Shown here: piece after piece, positions 6,998-17,124 of the stretch
Position numbering within the stretch: the first letter of the stretch is position 1
Layout: each line of letters starts with the position of its first letter
From: a virus
Reading direction: 5' to 3' (one strand)
DNA length: 27,440 bases
Virus record (IMG/VR): IMGVR_UViG_3300034374_005944
Coordinates: 1-27,440 of that record
Program-made: the position numbers and the translations under genes
The notes under the pieces: generated by a model
What the model saw: only the letters and a program-made list of their open reading frames with translations
Databases searched by the model: none
Told to the model about the DNA's origin: nothing

Positions 6998-9900
6998 GAT
7001 AGCAGAGCAGGACTTGTACAAAGATATTAGAGATTCTGCGGAAAAAACAATAGCTCATATAAACGAATTAAATGATTCTTTGAGCCAAACGGCTATTGTG
7101 GTTAAAAGAGAGTTGCAAAAGCCTCTGCAGGCTACTTTGGAAAGCATTAGTAATGTCAATAAATCTGTTGATATTATGAATGATACGATGGAGCAATCTA
7201 TTAAACTTGATAAGGCAAAGGCACAGGCAATAAAGGCTCAGATTGAAGCAGAAACCAAGTTAGAAAAGCTGGAGCAGGAGAGCATTAAAACTCAAATGCA
7301 AAAGAATAAACTTGAGGAGCAGGAATTAAAGATTGTAAAGGAACAAATAAGGCAGGAGGAAAAAGAGGAAAAGCAGAAAAAGAAAAATGTTGCTCTAACT
7401 CGTGAGGAGATAAAGGCAAAAATTAAGCTACAAAAGGCTACTGCTGAGCAAAAAAAGGCAATTGCAGATGAATTGATACTCCAGGATGAGCAAGCCGGAA
7501 CATTGGAGAAAATTGCAGCTAAGAGCAGGGTATTAAGGAGAGAAAGAGAAAAGTTAAACTTAGAAACTGAGGAGGGGAGACAAAGATTAAAAGAAATAAA
7601 TGATGAGCTTGACGAAAATAACGAGGTAATCAAGGAAAACTCTGATGCATTAAAGAAACAAAAGTTAAATGTAGGTAATTATACTGAGTCAGTTGAGAAA
7701 GCATTAGGGCCACTTGGCGATATGATAGGAGGGATTAAGGACTCCATTAATGGCTTAAAGGACCAAGCAAAGGCATTCATGATACAAGCAAAGGCTGCTG
7801 ATACATCTGCTAAAAAAATTAGGTTAGTAGGTAAGGCAGTTAAGGCCTCCGGTATTGCAATATTAATTACAATGTTGGGTTCACTTGTTAGCTCAATGGG
7901 AGATACCAGAGAGGGAGTGTTAAATATGCAGGGAACAATGGCAAAGGCCTCTGCAACTATATCTATGTTTGGTCAAAAGGTAATGGATTGGTTTGAGGGT
8001 ATTGGACTATCCATTGAACAAACAAAATTAGAGTTTAAAGATTTTTTTGGAATAGGAGACCAAAACGAAGTTGAAAAAAGATTATCTGAGATTGATAAAA
8101 GATTGGAGGAACTTGATAAAAAAGATTACTCTATTGGAGATGTGTTTGACCAAATTGATGAGACTATAAAAGCAACATTTGCTTACGAAAACGCATTGGC
8201 AAAAACGAGTGATGAAATTGAAAGGTTAAGAGGAGAGGAGGAACTGTTGAGCGAAAGGGCAGGAGATATGACTCTGAGTTTTAGACAACAGAGAGCTGCT
8301 CAGGATGAGTATAATAAAGTGGTTCAAGAGCGTATAAAACTTGAAAAGGTTTTAGTTCAACAGAATGTCGATGTAAAAGCCATGAAAATCAGAGAGGAAT
8401 TGTTGAACAAAGGGTATGATTACAATCTTCAACAAATTAAAAACCTTGAATTTTTGGATAATGAAAACGCAAAAATGAAAATTAACTCCGATACACTTAC
8501 TGAGTTAATGGATGCTAAAACAGAATTAATTGCAAAGGATAATGAATTAAACTCTGCATTGGCTAAGAATGCAATGGAGCAGAGAAATACGCAAAAGGAT
8601 GATTTTGAGAAAGAATTAGATTATGCAATAGATGCCTTTGATGTCCAAAAGTCAATCAATGAAAGGATTATAAGTAATGAAAAAACAACATTAGCAGAAA
8701 GGGCAGCATTAACAGAAGAAACAAGAGCATTGGCAGATAGTGCCTTTGCTAATCAAGTTAAGTTGGTCCAGGATTATACTAAGAAAAGGATTGATTTTGA
8801 CAAGTTATTACAGATGAATGATGAGGCTGAAATCCGTAGAACTTTAAAAAAGTATGATTTAAACGAAACCACATTAACAAGAATCCTGGAGATTCTTAAG
8901 GAGCGTAAAATTGTAGTTCAAGATTTATCTGATTTAGAGAATGAGACTGCACAAAAAACATTGGATAAAAACAGAGCAATTTTAGAAAGTGAGCAGGCTA
9001 TTGAGCAGGATAATTATGATTTAAAGGTTGAGTTATTACAAAAGGAGTTTGATGTTCAAAAGGATTTAAGAGAAAAGTCCTATGATGATGAAACCATAAC
9101 AGGGCAGGAGAGCATTAAGAAACTCAAAAATAGATTGGATGAAATTAAGGCAATCCAAATTAAACAATTAAAGGACCAAGCTGCTTATGATAGACAAGTT
9201 GCGGAGGAGGAGATTCTTGAGGAGGACCAAAAGGCAGCTAAGATTGAGGAGATTAACGAAAAACTTGCAAATGACATTATTCGATTAGAGCAGGATGTTG
9301 TTGATAAAAAAAAGGACCTTGATGATACTGATACTGAAAACAAGAAAAAGAAAGCAGAAAAGGATGCAGAGATAGCAAAGGAGGCTGCAGAGAAAAGGTT
9401 AGAGGAACAATTGTCAGTATTAGAGGCTTTAACTGATGCAAGTATAGCATTGGCTGATAAAAGGATTGCAAAGATAGATGAGGAGATTGCTGCATCTGAG
9501 AGGAGATATGATTCACTTGCTGCATTGGCTGAGAGTGGTAACATTTTAGCTAAGGAAAGCATGGCAGAGGAGGCAAAATTAATGGCAGAGCAGAACAGAA
9601 AAAGAGAGCAAATGGAAAAACGTAAACAACGTATCCAATTGGCATCTACTGTTTTGGAAACTTACTTGACTAATAGCCAAAACCCTGAGGTTAAAAACCC
9701 ATTGCGGAAAACAATTACTGATACTGTTTTATTAACTGAGTTTATTAAGAGTTTACCAATGTTTTTTGATGGTATTGAGGATACTGGAAAGAATGGTAGA
9801 GGAGTAGATGGTAAAGGTGGATTCCTTTCAATCCTACATCCAAATGAGAGAGTTGTACCAAAGAAAAACAATGACCTTATCGGTAATATGTCCAATGATG

Positions 9901-10148
9901 AACTTTCACAATTAGCATATAATTATCAAAACGGCCTTGTGAGGGATGTTGAGAGCGGTTTAGTGTTATCTAATGACTTAAGCGGAGTTAGTATATTAGC
10001 GGAGAAATTGGATAGCTTAGAGAGAGTTATTGCAAATAAACCCGAAACTAATATTCAGTTAGAGCAGATTGTTGATGGAGCAATGGCAATTTCAAGGACT
10101 ACAAAAAAAGGGAATACTAAGATTTATAACCGTTATAGAGTAGGATGA
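6972..10148 (+). CDS. Tail tape measure protein
   Basis: A 1058-residue protein that should set tail length and be ejected ahead of the DNA. Nearly the whole of residues 1-280 and 370-900 is charged coiled coil rich in Glu, Lys, Ala, Leu and Gln. A hydrophobic segment at about 287-309 (KASGIAILITMLGSLVSSMG) is the usual membrane-active part of such proteins. Near residue 949 the motif GGFLSILHPNERVVPKKN resembles the Gly-rich 'GGx..HPNERV' ending common to tape measures. Using the accepted ~0.15 nm per residue, the tail would be about 150-160 nm. It starts inside the previous gene and overlaps the next as ATGA. I see no lytic transglycosylase or peptidase domain. Confidence 0.9.
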   Translation: MAKQIKRSEIAEQDLYKDIRDSAEKTIAHINELNDSLSQTAIVVKRELQKPLQATLESISNVNKSVDIMNDTMEQSIKLDKAKAQAIKAQIEAETKLEKLEQESIKTQMQKNKLEEQELKIVKEQIRQEEKEEKQKKKNVALTREEIKAKIKLQKATAEQKKAIADELILQDEQAGTLEKIAAKSRVLRREREKLNLETEEGRQRLKEINDELDENNEVIKENSDALKKQKLNVGNYTESVEKALGPLGDMIGGIKDSINGLKDQAKAFMIQAKAADTSAKKIRLVGKAVKASGIAILITMLGSLVSSMGDTREGVLNMQGTMAKASATISMFGQKVMDWFEGIGLSIEQTKLEFKDFFGIGDQNEVEKRLSEIDKRLEELDKKDYSIGDVFDQIDETIKATFAYENALAKTSDEIERLRGEEELLSERAGDMTLSFRQQRAAQDEYNKVVQERIKLEKVLVQQNVDVKAMKIREELLNKGYDYNLQQIKNLEFLDNENAKMKINSDTLTELMDAKTELIAKDNELNSALAKNAMEQRNTQKDDFEKELDYAIDAFDVQKSINERIISNEKTTLAERAALTEETRALADSAFANQVKLVQDYTKKRIDFDKLLQMNDEAEIRRTLKKYDLNETTLTRILEILKERKIVVQDLSDLENETAQKTLDKNRAILESEQAIEQDNYDLKVELLQKEFDVQKDLREKSYDDETITGQESIKKLKNRLDEIKAIQIKQLKDQAAYDRQVAEEEILEEDQKAAKIEEINEKLANDIIRLEQDVVDKKKDLDDTDTENKKKKAEKDAEIAKEAAEKRLEEQLSVLEALTDASIALADKRIAKIDEEIAASERRYDSLAALAESGNILAKESMAEEAKLMAEQNRKREQMEKRKQRIQLASTVLETYLTNSQNPEVKNPLRKTITDTVLLTEFIKSLPMFFDGIEDTGKNGRGVDGKGGFLSILHPNERVVPKKNNDLIGNMSNDELSQLAYNYQNGLVRDVESGLVLSNDLSGVSILAEKLDSLERVIANKPETNIQLEQIVDGAMAISRTTKKGNTKIYNRYRVG

Positions 10149-11860
10149 AACATTATTTAAATGGGGTTCCTGTTAGCCCAAGAAACGTATTAGAGATTGG
10201 ATTGAATACTGATTATACGGGCAATCCTAATATGCTGCAGATTGATGCGGATACGGTTATACTTCCAAGAGAGGCAAGGGAGATAATTTTAAATCATATA
10301 TCAACTCAGGGAGTATTTGAGGGTATTCCCTATACTATTGTAACTGATAGCGGTATTACTTTAGAGTATTATGTTGATTTAGCAGAGGGAACTACTTACA
10401 GAGATTTTGAAATTGAGGTTAAGATTAAAAAGCGAAAAGCCTATGACAACTTTTTTGAGAATGCAGATGGCCTTTCATTTGAGTTAATGAATAGTAAAGG
10501 GGTTGTGTTTCCATTTGTTGATATACCCTATTTAATTATAGCTGATAATCAATTAGAGTTAGCAGTAACTTTGAGCCTTGCTACCTATGTAATGACAAAG
10601 GAGGCAATTCAAGCTACTAAGGACCTGGTAACTGCAACAAGGGATTTAATTGAGGCCACTACTCCGAATATCGGCCTGCCTCCTGCTCCATCATTAGGGG
10701 AAATTATCTCATTATCATTGGCCCTTGCTGCTCAGCTTGCTTATACTTTATCAGTTTATGCTGCATTGTACAAATTAGCACAGGATTTATTTGAGCTTTT
10801 ATTTCCTATTGTTAGATACAATAAAGGATGTACGATAAAAAACCTAATCCAAAAGGGATGTGAATACTTAGGTTATACTTTGGATTCTACTCTATTGGAT
10901 GAGTGGGATAAATTAACATTAATGCCTGTGCCATTGGTTAAGGGTAAAAAAGGAATATTCAACTTTTTAAAGAATGATCTTGCATTTAGTTTTACAAAGG
11001 GATACCCAACTGCCCAGGATACTGTTAGCACATTAGGAGAGTTGATTAAGGCCGTAGAACTTTGGTTCAATGCTCGTACAAAGGTTTATAATGGAGTTGT
11101 ACAAATTGAGAGGAGGGATTATTGGAAAAACATTTCAACAAATGCAATTCTGCCAGCTCTTAACATCCAGGATAAAAGGCAAGGAGAATATACCTTAAAT
11201 ACAATTGAGGCCTGGAAAAGAAGTTATATACATTACCAAGTTGATTACTCGGATATAAATACAATAGACTTTTTTGACCCTACGGATGCGGAGTACAGTA
11301 CTGAGCCATTAAGTGTAATTAATTCGGATTTGGTTACCATTAAAGGCTTAAATGATATCAATATACCGTTTGCATTAGGGATTAGAAAAAGCAGATTAAG
11401 TTGGATTGAGGAAATTGCAAAAGCATTCTTTGTTTTAATTGATGGAGTTACTGGTATTTTTGGAGGAGGAACAAACTATGTTGCTAAGATTAAAAACAGA
11501 ATAGGAGTAACACAATTAAGCCAGCAGTACTTTGGGGTTACTAAGGTCCTGTATGCTACGAATGGGAGGCAGCCTGAAAACTATGTTGACAAAATTAAGG
11601 CAAGTAATATTTACAAAAATTATCACAACATTGATGAGATTAATATAAATGGTTATAAGATTTACTCCGATGTTCCAATACGTTTAAAGTCAGATGAATT
11701 TGTATCTTTACTTGATAATAATTTTGCTTATATTAATGGAGTTTTATGTGAAATTCTAACAATCAGGTACATAGACGAGTTAAGCCAGGCAATTATTTCA
11801 TATAAAGAGCAATATGAATATGCGAGTGGCAAGGTTGAAATTATAGCAATAAATGAATAG
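10145..11860 (+). CDS. Baseplate or distal-tail type protein with hydrophobic helical region
   Basis: A 571-residue protein directly after the tape measure, the usual place of the distal tail protein or tail hub. The first 110 residues are beta-rich (YLNGVPVSPRNVLEIGLNTDY, EYYVDLAEGTTYRDFEIEVKIKKR), compatible with a hub fold. Residues about 128-222 are strikingly hydrophobic and helical (LAVTLSLATYVM, IISLSLALAAQLAYTLSVYAALYKLAQDLFELLF), unusual in a soluble tail protein and suggestive of a membrane-inserting or buried helical bundle. The remainder (225-571) is mixed alpha/beta and ends in beta strands. No enzyme motif is seen. Start overlaps the previous stop as ATGA. Confidence 0.6.
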   Translation: MKHYLNGVPVSPRNVLEIGLNTDYTGNPNMLQIDADTVILPREAREIILNHISTQGVFEGIPYTIVTDSGITLEYYVDLAEGTTYRDFEIEVKIKKRKAYDNFFENADGLSFELMNSKGVVFPFVDIPYLIIADNQLELAVTLSLATYVMTKEAIQATKDLVTATRDLIEATTPNIGLPPAPSLGEIISLSLALAAQLAYTLSVYAALYKLAQDLFELLFPIVRYNKGCTIKNLIQKGCEYLGYTLDSTLLDEWDKLTLMPVPLVKGKKGIFNFLKNDLAFSFTKGYPTAQDTVSTLGELIKAVELWFNARTKVYNGVVQIERRDYWKNISTNAILPALNIQDKRQGEYTLNTIEAWKRSYIHYQVDYSDINTIDFFDPTDAEYSTEPLSVINSDLVTIKGLNDINIPFALGIRKSRLSWIEEIAKAFFVLIDGVTGIFGGGTNYVAKIKNRIGVTQLSQQYFGVTKVLYATNGRQPENYVDKIKASNIYKNYHNIDEININGYKIYSDVPIRLKSDEFVSLLDNNFAYINGVLCEILTIRYIDELSQAIISYKEQYEYASGKVEIIAINE

Positions 11861-11862
11861 TA

Positions 11863-12075
11863 ATGGATTTTAATAAGATTGAAGAAAATATTAATAATTT
11901 GTCCAAGCAATTAGAGGAGTTAAATAATTTAACTAATCAGGCCTATTCAAATTTAACTCCAGAGCAATATGAGAAAGTAAAGCAGCATCAGATTGACTCA
12001 AATAAAATGCTAAAATTGTTTAAAGAGGGAGATATGAATGCATTGCAGGAATTAATTAATAAATACAAAAAATAA
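11863..12075 (+). CDS. Small helical hypothetical protein
   Basis: A 70-residue protein, almost entirely helical with Asn/Gln/Leu/Lys-rich heptad-like spacing (IEENINNLSKQLEELNNLTNQAYSNL) and a second short helix pair (QIDSNKMLKLFKEGDMNALQELI). It lies between two large tail genes, starting two bases after one stop and sharing the last base of its TAA with the next ATG (TAATG), so translation is probably coupled. A small tail-assembly or baseplate accessory is the best guess; I do not recognise a family. Confidence 0.65.
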   Translation: MDFNKIEENINNLSKQLEELNNLTNQAYSNLTPEQYEKVKQHQIDSNKMLKLFKEGDMNALQELINKYKK

Positions 12076-14393
12076 TGCCAGTAGTAGTATTAAATAGTGA
12101 GTATCAGGATGGCTTTGGATATGTAGGAAGTACTTATATATCCAATGCAGGGGATGTGAGTACATTGGAGCTTACGGTTGCTGAGTCAATTCGTGTTACT
12201 ACTGTTTCGAATCCTTTTACTTTTGACCCTATATTAAACATCCTTACAAGCCCTGCACAAAGTTGGTTAGATGAGGGGTTTAGGCCTGGAGATATTGTTG
12301 TTATTAGCAAGTATGATAGTGCAGGGGTATTGATTACAGGCCATGAAACTACGGTATCAAGTGTAACGGATACTGAGTTAAATGTTGATACATGGGCATC
12401 CGGGTTATTTTATGATATAACTGCAGGGGAAATAATGGTTGTGATACCATTAGATGCTCCTTTACCTGGTGGAGTTCCAAGAAAAAGAGAGGATTTATTA
12501 ATCGAATTTAACCACAGTTTAAACGATCAAATAGGAGCTTCGGGAAGTTTAATTGATGGAGAGATAACAAGGGCCTTTTTTTCAAACCTTTCTGCATTAG
12601 GAATAGGAGGCACACAAAGTGGCTCAATGGTTGGAAATGAGTCAGGGCAGTTTCTTCAATCGGTAGATATTGAATATACAGGTTTAAACGCGGATAGTTT
12701 TAACGAGTATAAATTAACTTTTGTATTTGCTAATAGCGGAATATATAACCAAGATTGGTTTAGTACGGGAGATTGCCTTAAAACGTTTGTTAAGGGTTTA
12801 TGGAGCAGTAAAGTTGGGGAGGTATTTGACAGAGCAGAGTTTAAATATGACCAAAGTGCAAATACGGGATGGTTTAATGAGGCCAATAATATAAGCATTC
12901 CAACGGGAGGGAGTGTTATTAGCGGAATTAGTGAATTACAGTATAATGTTACTCCTAATAATGTAAGTATTGAGGTCGATTTAGCAGGAACAAATATCAA
13001 TGATTTAGCCATTGGAGGAGCTTATGTTAGTATAGATGATGATTACTATAAAAACCAGGTCTATAATCAGAATAATTTGACTTATTTACTGCCTACAACA
13101 ACCATTGCAGCGGCAACAACTTATACATCCAATAATGGAGTAGGAAGTTACTCAGCAGGAGAGTGGGAAATTACTATTAATTCAATTACTCCAAGTGGTG
13201 GAAATGCCATTATTGACTTAGATTTTAGTTGCAATTCTACTCTGCAGGACTTTTTTGAGAGCAGAGATGAGGATGATAGACTGTTTTATTTATGGGTAAA
13301 GGTTGGAAATACTAACCTTTTAGCATATTCTACTCAGTTGGCTAAGGAATTACCTGTTGGAGGGCCATTGACCATGAATTCAGATTACGGATTTTTGGAC
13401 CACTCACAAAATAGTACATCCATTGCAGGGAGCCATACGGGATTTACAGGAGACACAGAGGATGATATTGCATATTATGGTACTTTCTACTTAGATTTAT
13501 TTAAAACTACGTATAGGGGCATTAATTTGCGTGTAGAGGCTTATAATACGGTTACAGAGGATTCATTTACATTACAACAGAGCAATTTCAGTTTTGGAGG
13601 AGTTACATACCAGGCAAGTACAGGTAAATATTTACTGAATGAAACTGCAACAATTAATACCGAGTTACCTACTACGAGCAATAAGAGAAATGCTGAGGTT
13701 AAATTAACGGGAGTTGTTGATATAACTCAGTATGAGGTATCTGTTTATTATCCATTCTTATTGAATTGGAAATATTGGTTGCCATTGTCGGGAGTTAGTA
13801 CAGACTTTGCTCCAAATGAAACACAAGATTGGGAGCAGTATGATAATCTTGCTAATTGGCAGATTAGAATGGTTGTGGAGCTGGATGATGATGGCCTTGC
13901 ATTTGTGCATACCAATACATTAATTGATAACCCGTATGATAACAATGCGGATGTTGATAGTGTAATTGAGTTAAAAAGGCAATCAGATAATTCAGTAGTT
14001 AGTATTATTCCAGAGGGAGAGTTATTGTATATTGAAAGTACCCATGAGCTTACAACGGGTAATTGGGATGTGCAAAAAGTATGGGGTATGATAACGGTAG
14101 AGCCAAAGGAGAGCAGCCCAAGATGGATTATGAGCACCATTGTACCATTTGATAACAATGCTTTAAATCCTTTGACTCCAATAAGCGGATTATTATTAAC
14201 AGTTGATTATTTAGCTGCAAATATTGTAACTTTAAAATGCAAGTTTGATCCAAGCAAAATTGATTTATCAAATGGAGTTAAAATAACTGCAAAAATTAAG
14301 CAGGTTTGTTTAGATATAACAGAGGTAAGTAAAGAAACAACATCCGATGAGGATAAGTATACAACGGATGATGAATTAAAAATATTAGCATAA
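12075..14393 (+). CDS. Large beta-rich tail/baseplate structural protein
   Basis: A 772-residue protein dominated by predicted beta structure and rich in Asn, Thr, Ser and Gly. Examples are FTFDPILNILTSPAQSWLDEG, FRPGDIVVISKYD, and long Thr/Asn-rich strands such as VTPNNVSIEVDLAGTNIND. There is no signal peptide or obvious catalytic motif. Position after the hub-like protein and before the fibre suggests a minor tail protein, baseplate ring or upper fibre component that connects tip to adhesin. Codon use is the GAG-rich style of the structural block throughout. The 11-base gap to the next gene contains no regulatory signal I can identify. Confidence 0.55.
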   Translation: MPVVVLNSEYQDGFGYVGSTYISNAGDVSTLELTVAESIRVTTVSNPFTFDPILNILTSPAQSWLDEGFRPGDIVVISKYDSAGVLITGHETTVSSVTDTELNVDTWASGLFYDITAGEIMVVIPLDAPLPGGVPRKREDLLIEFNHSLNDQIGASGSLIDGEITRAFFSNLSALGIGGTQSGSMVGNESGQFLQSVDIEYTGLNADSFNEYKLTFVFANSGIYNQDWFSTGDCLKTFVKGLWSSKVGEVFDRAEFKYDQSANTGWFNEANNISIPTGGSVISGISELQYNVTPNNVSIEVDLAGTNINDLAIGGAYVSIDDDYYKNQVYNQNNLTYLLPTTTIAAATTYTSNNGVGSYSAGEWEITINSITPSGGNAIIDLDFSCNSTLQDFFESRDEDDRLFYLWVKVGNTNLLAYSTQLAKELPVGGPLTMNSDYGFLDHSQNSTSIAGSHTGFTGDTEDDIAYYGTFYLDLFKTTYRGINLRVEAYNTVTEDSFTLQQSNFSFGGVTYQASTGKYLLNETATINTELPTTSNKRNAEVKLTGVVDITQYEVSVYYPFLLNWKYWLPLSGVSTDFAPNETQDWEQYDNLANWQIRMVVELDDDGLAFVHTNTLIDNPYDNNADVDSVIELKRQSDNSVVSIIPEGELLYIESTHELTTGNWDVQKVWGMITVEPKESSPRWIMSTIVPFDNNALNPLTPISGLLLTVDYLAANIVTLKCKFDPSKIDLSNGVKITAKIKQVCLDITEVSKETTSDEDKYTTDDELKILA

Positions 14394-14404
14394 ATTAAAC
14401 TATT

Positions 14405-16840
14405 ATGGCAGGAATAAAAATACATCAGTATCCATTAGAAAGGTTTACGTTTGGAGATGATGATTACTACGACATTGATTATTGGGATGGAGCAGCGTAC
14501 CAAACTGCAAAAATTAAGGGTAGCGTACTTAAAGCTGCTTTATCGGCAAATTTATTTACGGATGATTTAACTCTAAGTGCATCAAGGAATCAGGATTTGA
14601 ATTCACAACAATTCAAAATGAGGAATGGTGCATTACAGTTTGGAGAGGTTGGTGCAGGTTTAATTAGTTCATTTTTGGTTGAGTCATCAAATTTTGATGT
14701 AAGAACTGCTGACCCATTAGGAGACCATACAAGCCTTAATATTGGTGGCTCTGGGGGTACAATTCAAAACATTAGTGCAGGAGGCTCAAATATTGGTAAA
14801 ATACAGATAACCGGCCCATCATTATCGGGGGTATTTACAAGCGGTGGAGTTGGTCCAGTTGTATCTGCTAATCCATCATTGTATAGTGTTGTTAATGAAG
14901 ATCCAGGAACGGGAGATAAGACAACCATACTGCAAACTCATACAGATATTACTCAATTATCTGAGGATGCCACAAGGGCCACAAGGATATACCAAACAAA
15001 AGACACGTTACAGATTGCAAACTATTTAAATGTTGGAGGAGGAGACCAAATTACTTTACGTTGGGATAATACTCTTAATAATTTAGTTATTGAGGATGAT
15101 AGAACGACTAAAACGGGTATTGAGTACTATGCTGATTATTCAGGTAGTTTTACTGCAAGGTCATTAGTTGATAAGGGATATGTAGATGCTAATGCAGGAG
15201 CTTCGGAGTTAAATGATTTAACGGATGTAAATACGGGGCTGCCTGTTTCTCCTACAACTGCAGATGATGGAAAGCTATTATTTTATGATCATGCGGTTAA
15301 TGAGTTTATTACAGTTGATGCGGTAACTCATGGAACTGTAATTATAAACGGTAAAAAGTCTACTGCAGGAACTATTGCAAAGGGTACTCCTGTTTATTTA
15401 GTTGGCTTTGATGCTGATTTGCATACTGTTGAGGTTGCTGATGCTTCAAGTAGTGCAACTATGCCAATTATTGGTTTAGCTGCAGAGAACATGGATGATA
15501 CTAATAGTAAGCATATAACTACATTTGGAAAATTAACGGGAGTTGATACAACGGCAACAAGTGCCTTGAATCCAAATGGAGAAACCTGGGCAGTTAATGA
15601 TGCTCTTTATATGTCAACTACTGCAGGAGGATTTACAAAGGTTAGGCCTACGGGAGGAACTACGGAGATTCAGAGGATTGCAAAGGTTTTAAAGGTTGAT
15701 GCAACAGGAGGTCAGTTATTTGTATTTAATACGGCAAGGACTGCAGGATTACCAAATTTAGGTACTGATAAGCTATGGATTGGGGATGCTAATGGAATTC
15801 CTCAGGAGGTTGATAAGTCAACTATTGGCGCATCTATTTATACCCAAGACGATACTATTGGGAGTGGTCGTGTTGCTACTTTAACAGATACTTTAACTTT
15901 TGACTTAGGCGCGACTGTAACACTTTTACAGAGAGGAATAAAATTAGATGCTGACTCTATTTATTACACAGCAAGTTCAAGTTTACCAATATTTGAGGCT
16001 ACTAATAATAATGGGCAAATATTTAATTTAACTGCAAGTGGGTTTTTACAAACTTATTCGGATTTAGGGGGTACAATAGCCAGACTTTACGCCAGAGGTG
16101 GAACACAAGGTTTATCTTTAGGTTCAAATAGCACTACTTTAGCAGTAGAAATATTTAAAATTCAAAATACTTTTGCTGGTGGTAATGACTATTTTACTTT
16201 TGAAGTAGACCCTACTTTCAGTCAAATGTATATGGCTACGGGTGGAACTTTTGAACATTGGTTGAGAACGGGAACATCTGCACAAGCAACTTTTTTTAGA
16301 AATGGAATCAACGGTAGCGGTTTCAATGTTGGTGGAACGGGTGCAATAGGTTCTGAGAAAATATCACTACAAGGCAGAACACTTGTTCAAGGTGCAGATA
16401 CCTTATCAACGTCAACGGCTTTTGAAATATATGACGGAGATACAACGCCAAGCAAACTTTGGGATTTTAGAAATGATGGTAATTTAATTGGTAGTGGTAA
16501 AAGAATAACAAATACGATTGTAAATCCAACTGTTCAAGAAACAACATCAACGGCAACATTAACCATTAATGCTAACCAAGAAAATACTGGAGTATTAACA
16601 GCTCAGGCAGTTGCATTAACAGTTGCTAATCCTACGGGAACGGCAGTACAAGGTCAAAAGTTAGTTTACAGAATAAAGGATAATGGAACGGGCAGAGCAA
16701 TTACTTGGGGTGCAAATTTCAGAGCAATTGGAGTAACTTTACCAACGACAACAACGGCAAGTAAATTACTCTATGTTGGTTGTATTTATAATACTACGGA
16801 CAGTAAATGGGATGTTATTGCAGTAAATGAGGAGGCATAA
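14405..16840 (+). CDS. Tail fibre / receptor-binding protein, possibly mosaic
   Basis: An 811-residue protein with typical fibre composition (Gly, Thr, Asn, Ser; repetitive strands). The N-terminus (GIKIHQYPLERFTFGDDDYYDID) likely attaches to the tail. Residues about 100-470 are a Gly/Thr-rich shaft (GGSGGTIQNISAGGSNIGKIQITGP). Around residues 290-440 a compact domain has KSTAGTIAKGTPVYLVGFD and LAAENMDDTNSKHITTFGKLTGVD, like the short beta domains found between fibre segments. The C-terminal about 115 residues (ANPTGTAVQGQKLVYRIKDNGT, TTTASKLLYVGCIYNTTDSKWDVIAV) resemble a small terminal domain I recall from unrelated phage fibres. Codon use changes near 15840, consistent with recombinational exchange of the receptor-binding half. 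Confidence 0.75.
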   Translation: MAGIKIHQYPLERFTFGDDDYYDIDYWDGAAYQTAKIKGSVLKAALSANLFTDDLTLSASRNQDLNSQQFKMRNGALQFGEVGAGLISSFLVESSNFDVRTADPLGDHTSLNIGGSGGTIQNISAGGSNIGKIQITGPSLSGVFTSGGVGPVVSANPSLYSVVNEDPGTGDKTTILQTHTDITQLSEDATRATRIYQTKDTLQIANYLNVGGGDQITLRWDNTLNNLVIEDDRTTKTGIEYYADYSGSFTARSLVDKGYVDANAGASELNDLTDVNTGLPVSPTTADDGKLLFYDHAVNEFITVDAVTHGTVIINGKKSTAGTIAKGTPVYLVGFDADLHTVEVADASSSATMPIIGLAAENMDDTNSKHITTFGKLTGVDTTATSALNPNGETWAVNDALYMSTTAGGFTKVRPTGGTTEIQRIAKVLKVDATGGQLFVFNTARTAGLPNLGTDKLWIGDANGIPQEVDKSTIGASIYTQDDTIGSGRVATLTDTLTFDLGATVTLLQRGIKLDADSIYYTASSSLPIFEATNNNGQIFNLTASGFLQTYSDLGGTIARLYARGGTQGLSLGSNSTTLAVEIFKIQNTFAGGNDYFTFEVDPTFSQMYMATGGTFEHWLRTGTSAQATFFRNGINGSGFNVGGTGAIGSEKISLQGRTLVQGADTLSTSTAFEIYDGDTTPSKLWDFRNDGNLIGSGKRITNTIVNPTVQETTSTATLTINANQENTGVLTAQAVALTVANPTGTAVQGQKLVYRIKDNGTGRAITWGANFRAIGVTLPTTTTASKLLYVGCIYNTTDSKWDVIAVNEEA

Positions 16841-17124
16841 TGGAATACTGTATTTTAAATGAAATAAAGTTAGTTAGTGGAAATGTTAATTTTACTCCAT
16901 TGGGTTATTTAACCAATATGGAGGACTGTGCTTTAATCAATAGCAACTATGAGTCAACATATGGAAATTGGATTGATAACAATAGGGCAGATTTAGAGAG
17001 CGGGGCAATTAACATTTCCGTATTTTTTAATACTACTCCTGCAGTTTATGAGGTGCATCAAATTACCACATCTGTAGAGGGAATGGGATTAAATGAAATA
17101 ACTGATATAAACCCATACATATAA
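16840..17124 (+). CDS. Small protein downstream of the tail fibre
   Basis: A 94-residue protein starting at a TAATG overlap with the fibre gene and ending in another TAATG overlap with the next gene, so it is embedded in a coupled series. It contains IKLVSGNVNFTPLGYLTNMED and SGAINISVFFNTTPAVYEVHQITT, short beta strands with no catalytic motif. Position suggests a fibre assembly chaperone or a minor tip protein. Family not recognised. Confidence 0.55.
   Translation: MEYCILNEIKLVSGNVNFTPLGYLTNMEDCALINSNYESTYGNWIDNNRADLESGAINISVFFNTTPAVYEVHQITTSVEGMGLNEITDINPYI

Noticed and set aside
7292-7633. Minus-strand Ser/Phe-rich frame inside the tape measure gene
   Set aside because: Mirror image of Glu/Lys-rich coiled-coil codons, which leave antisense frames open; no independent support.
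9185-9562. Minus-strand Ser/Ala-rich frame inside the tape measure gene
   Set aside because: Again an antisense shadow of coiled-coil codons.
13748-14158. Minus-strand frame of 136 codons within the tail gene
   Set aside because: Lies wholly inside a long coding gene with matching codon use; no start context or neighbours on that strand.
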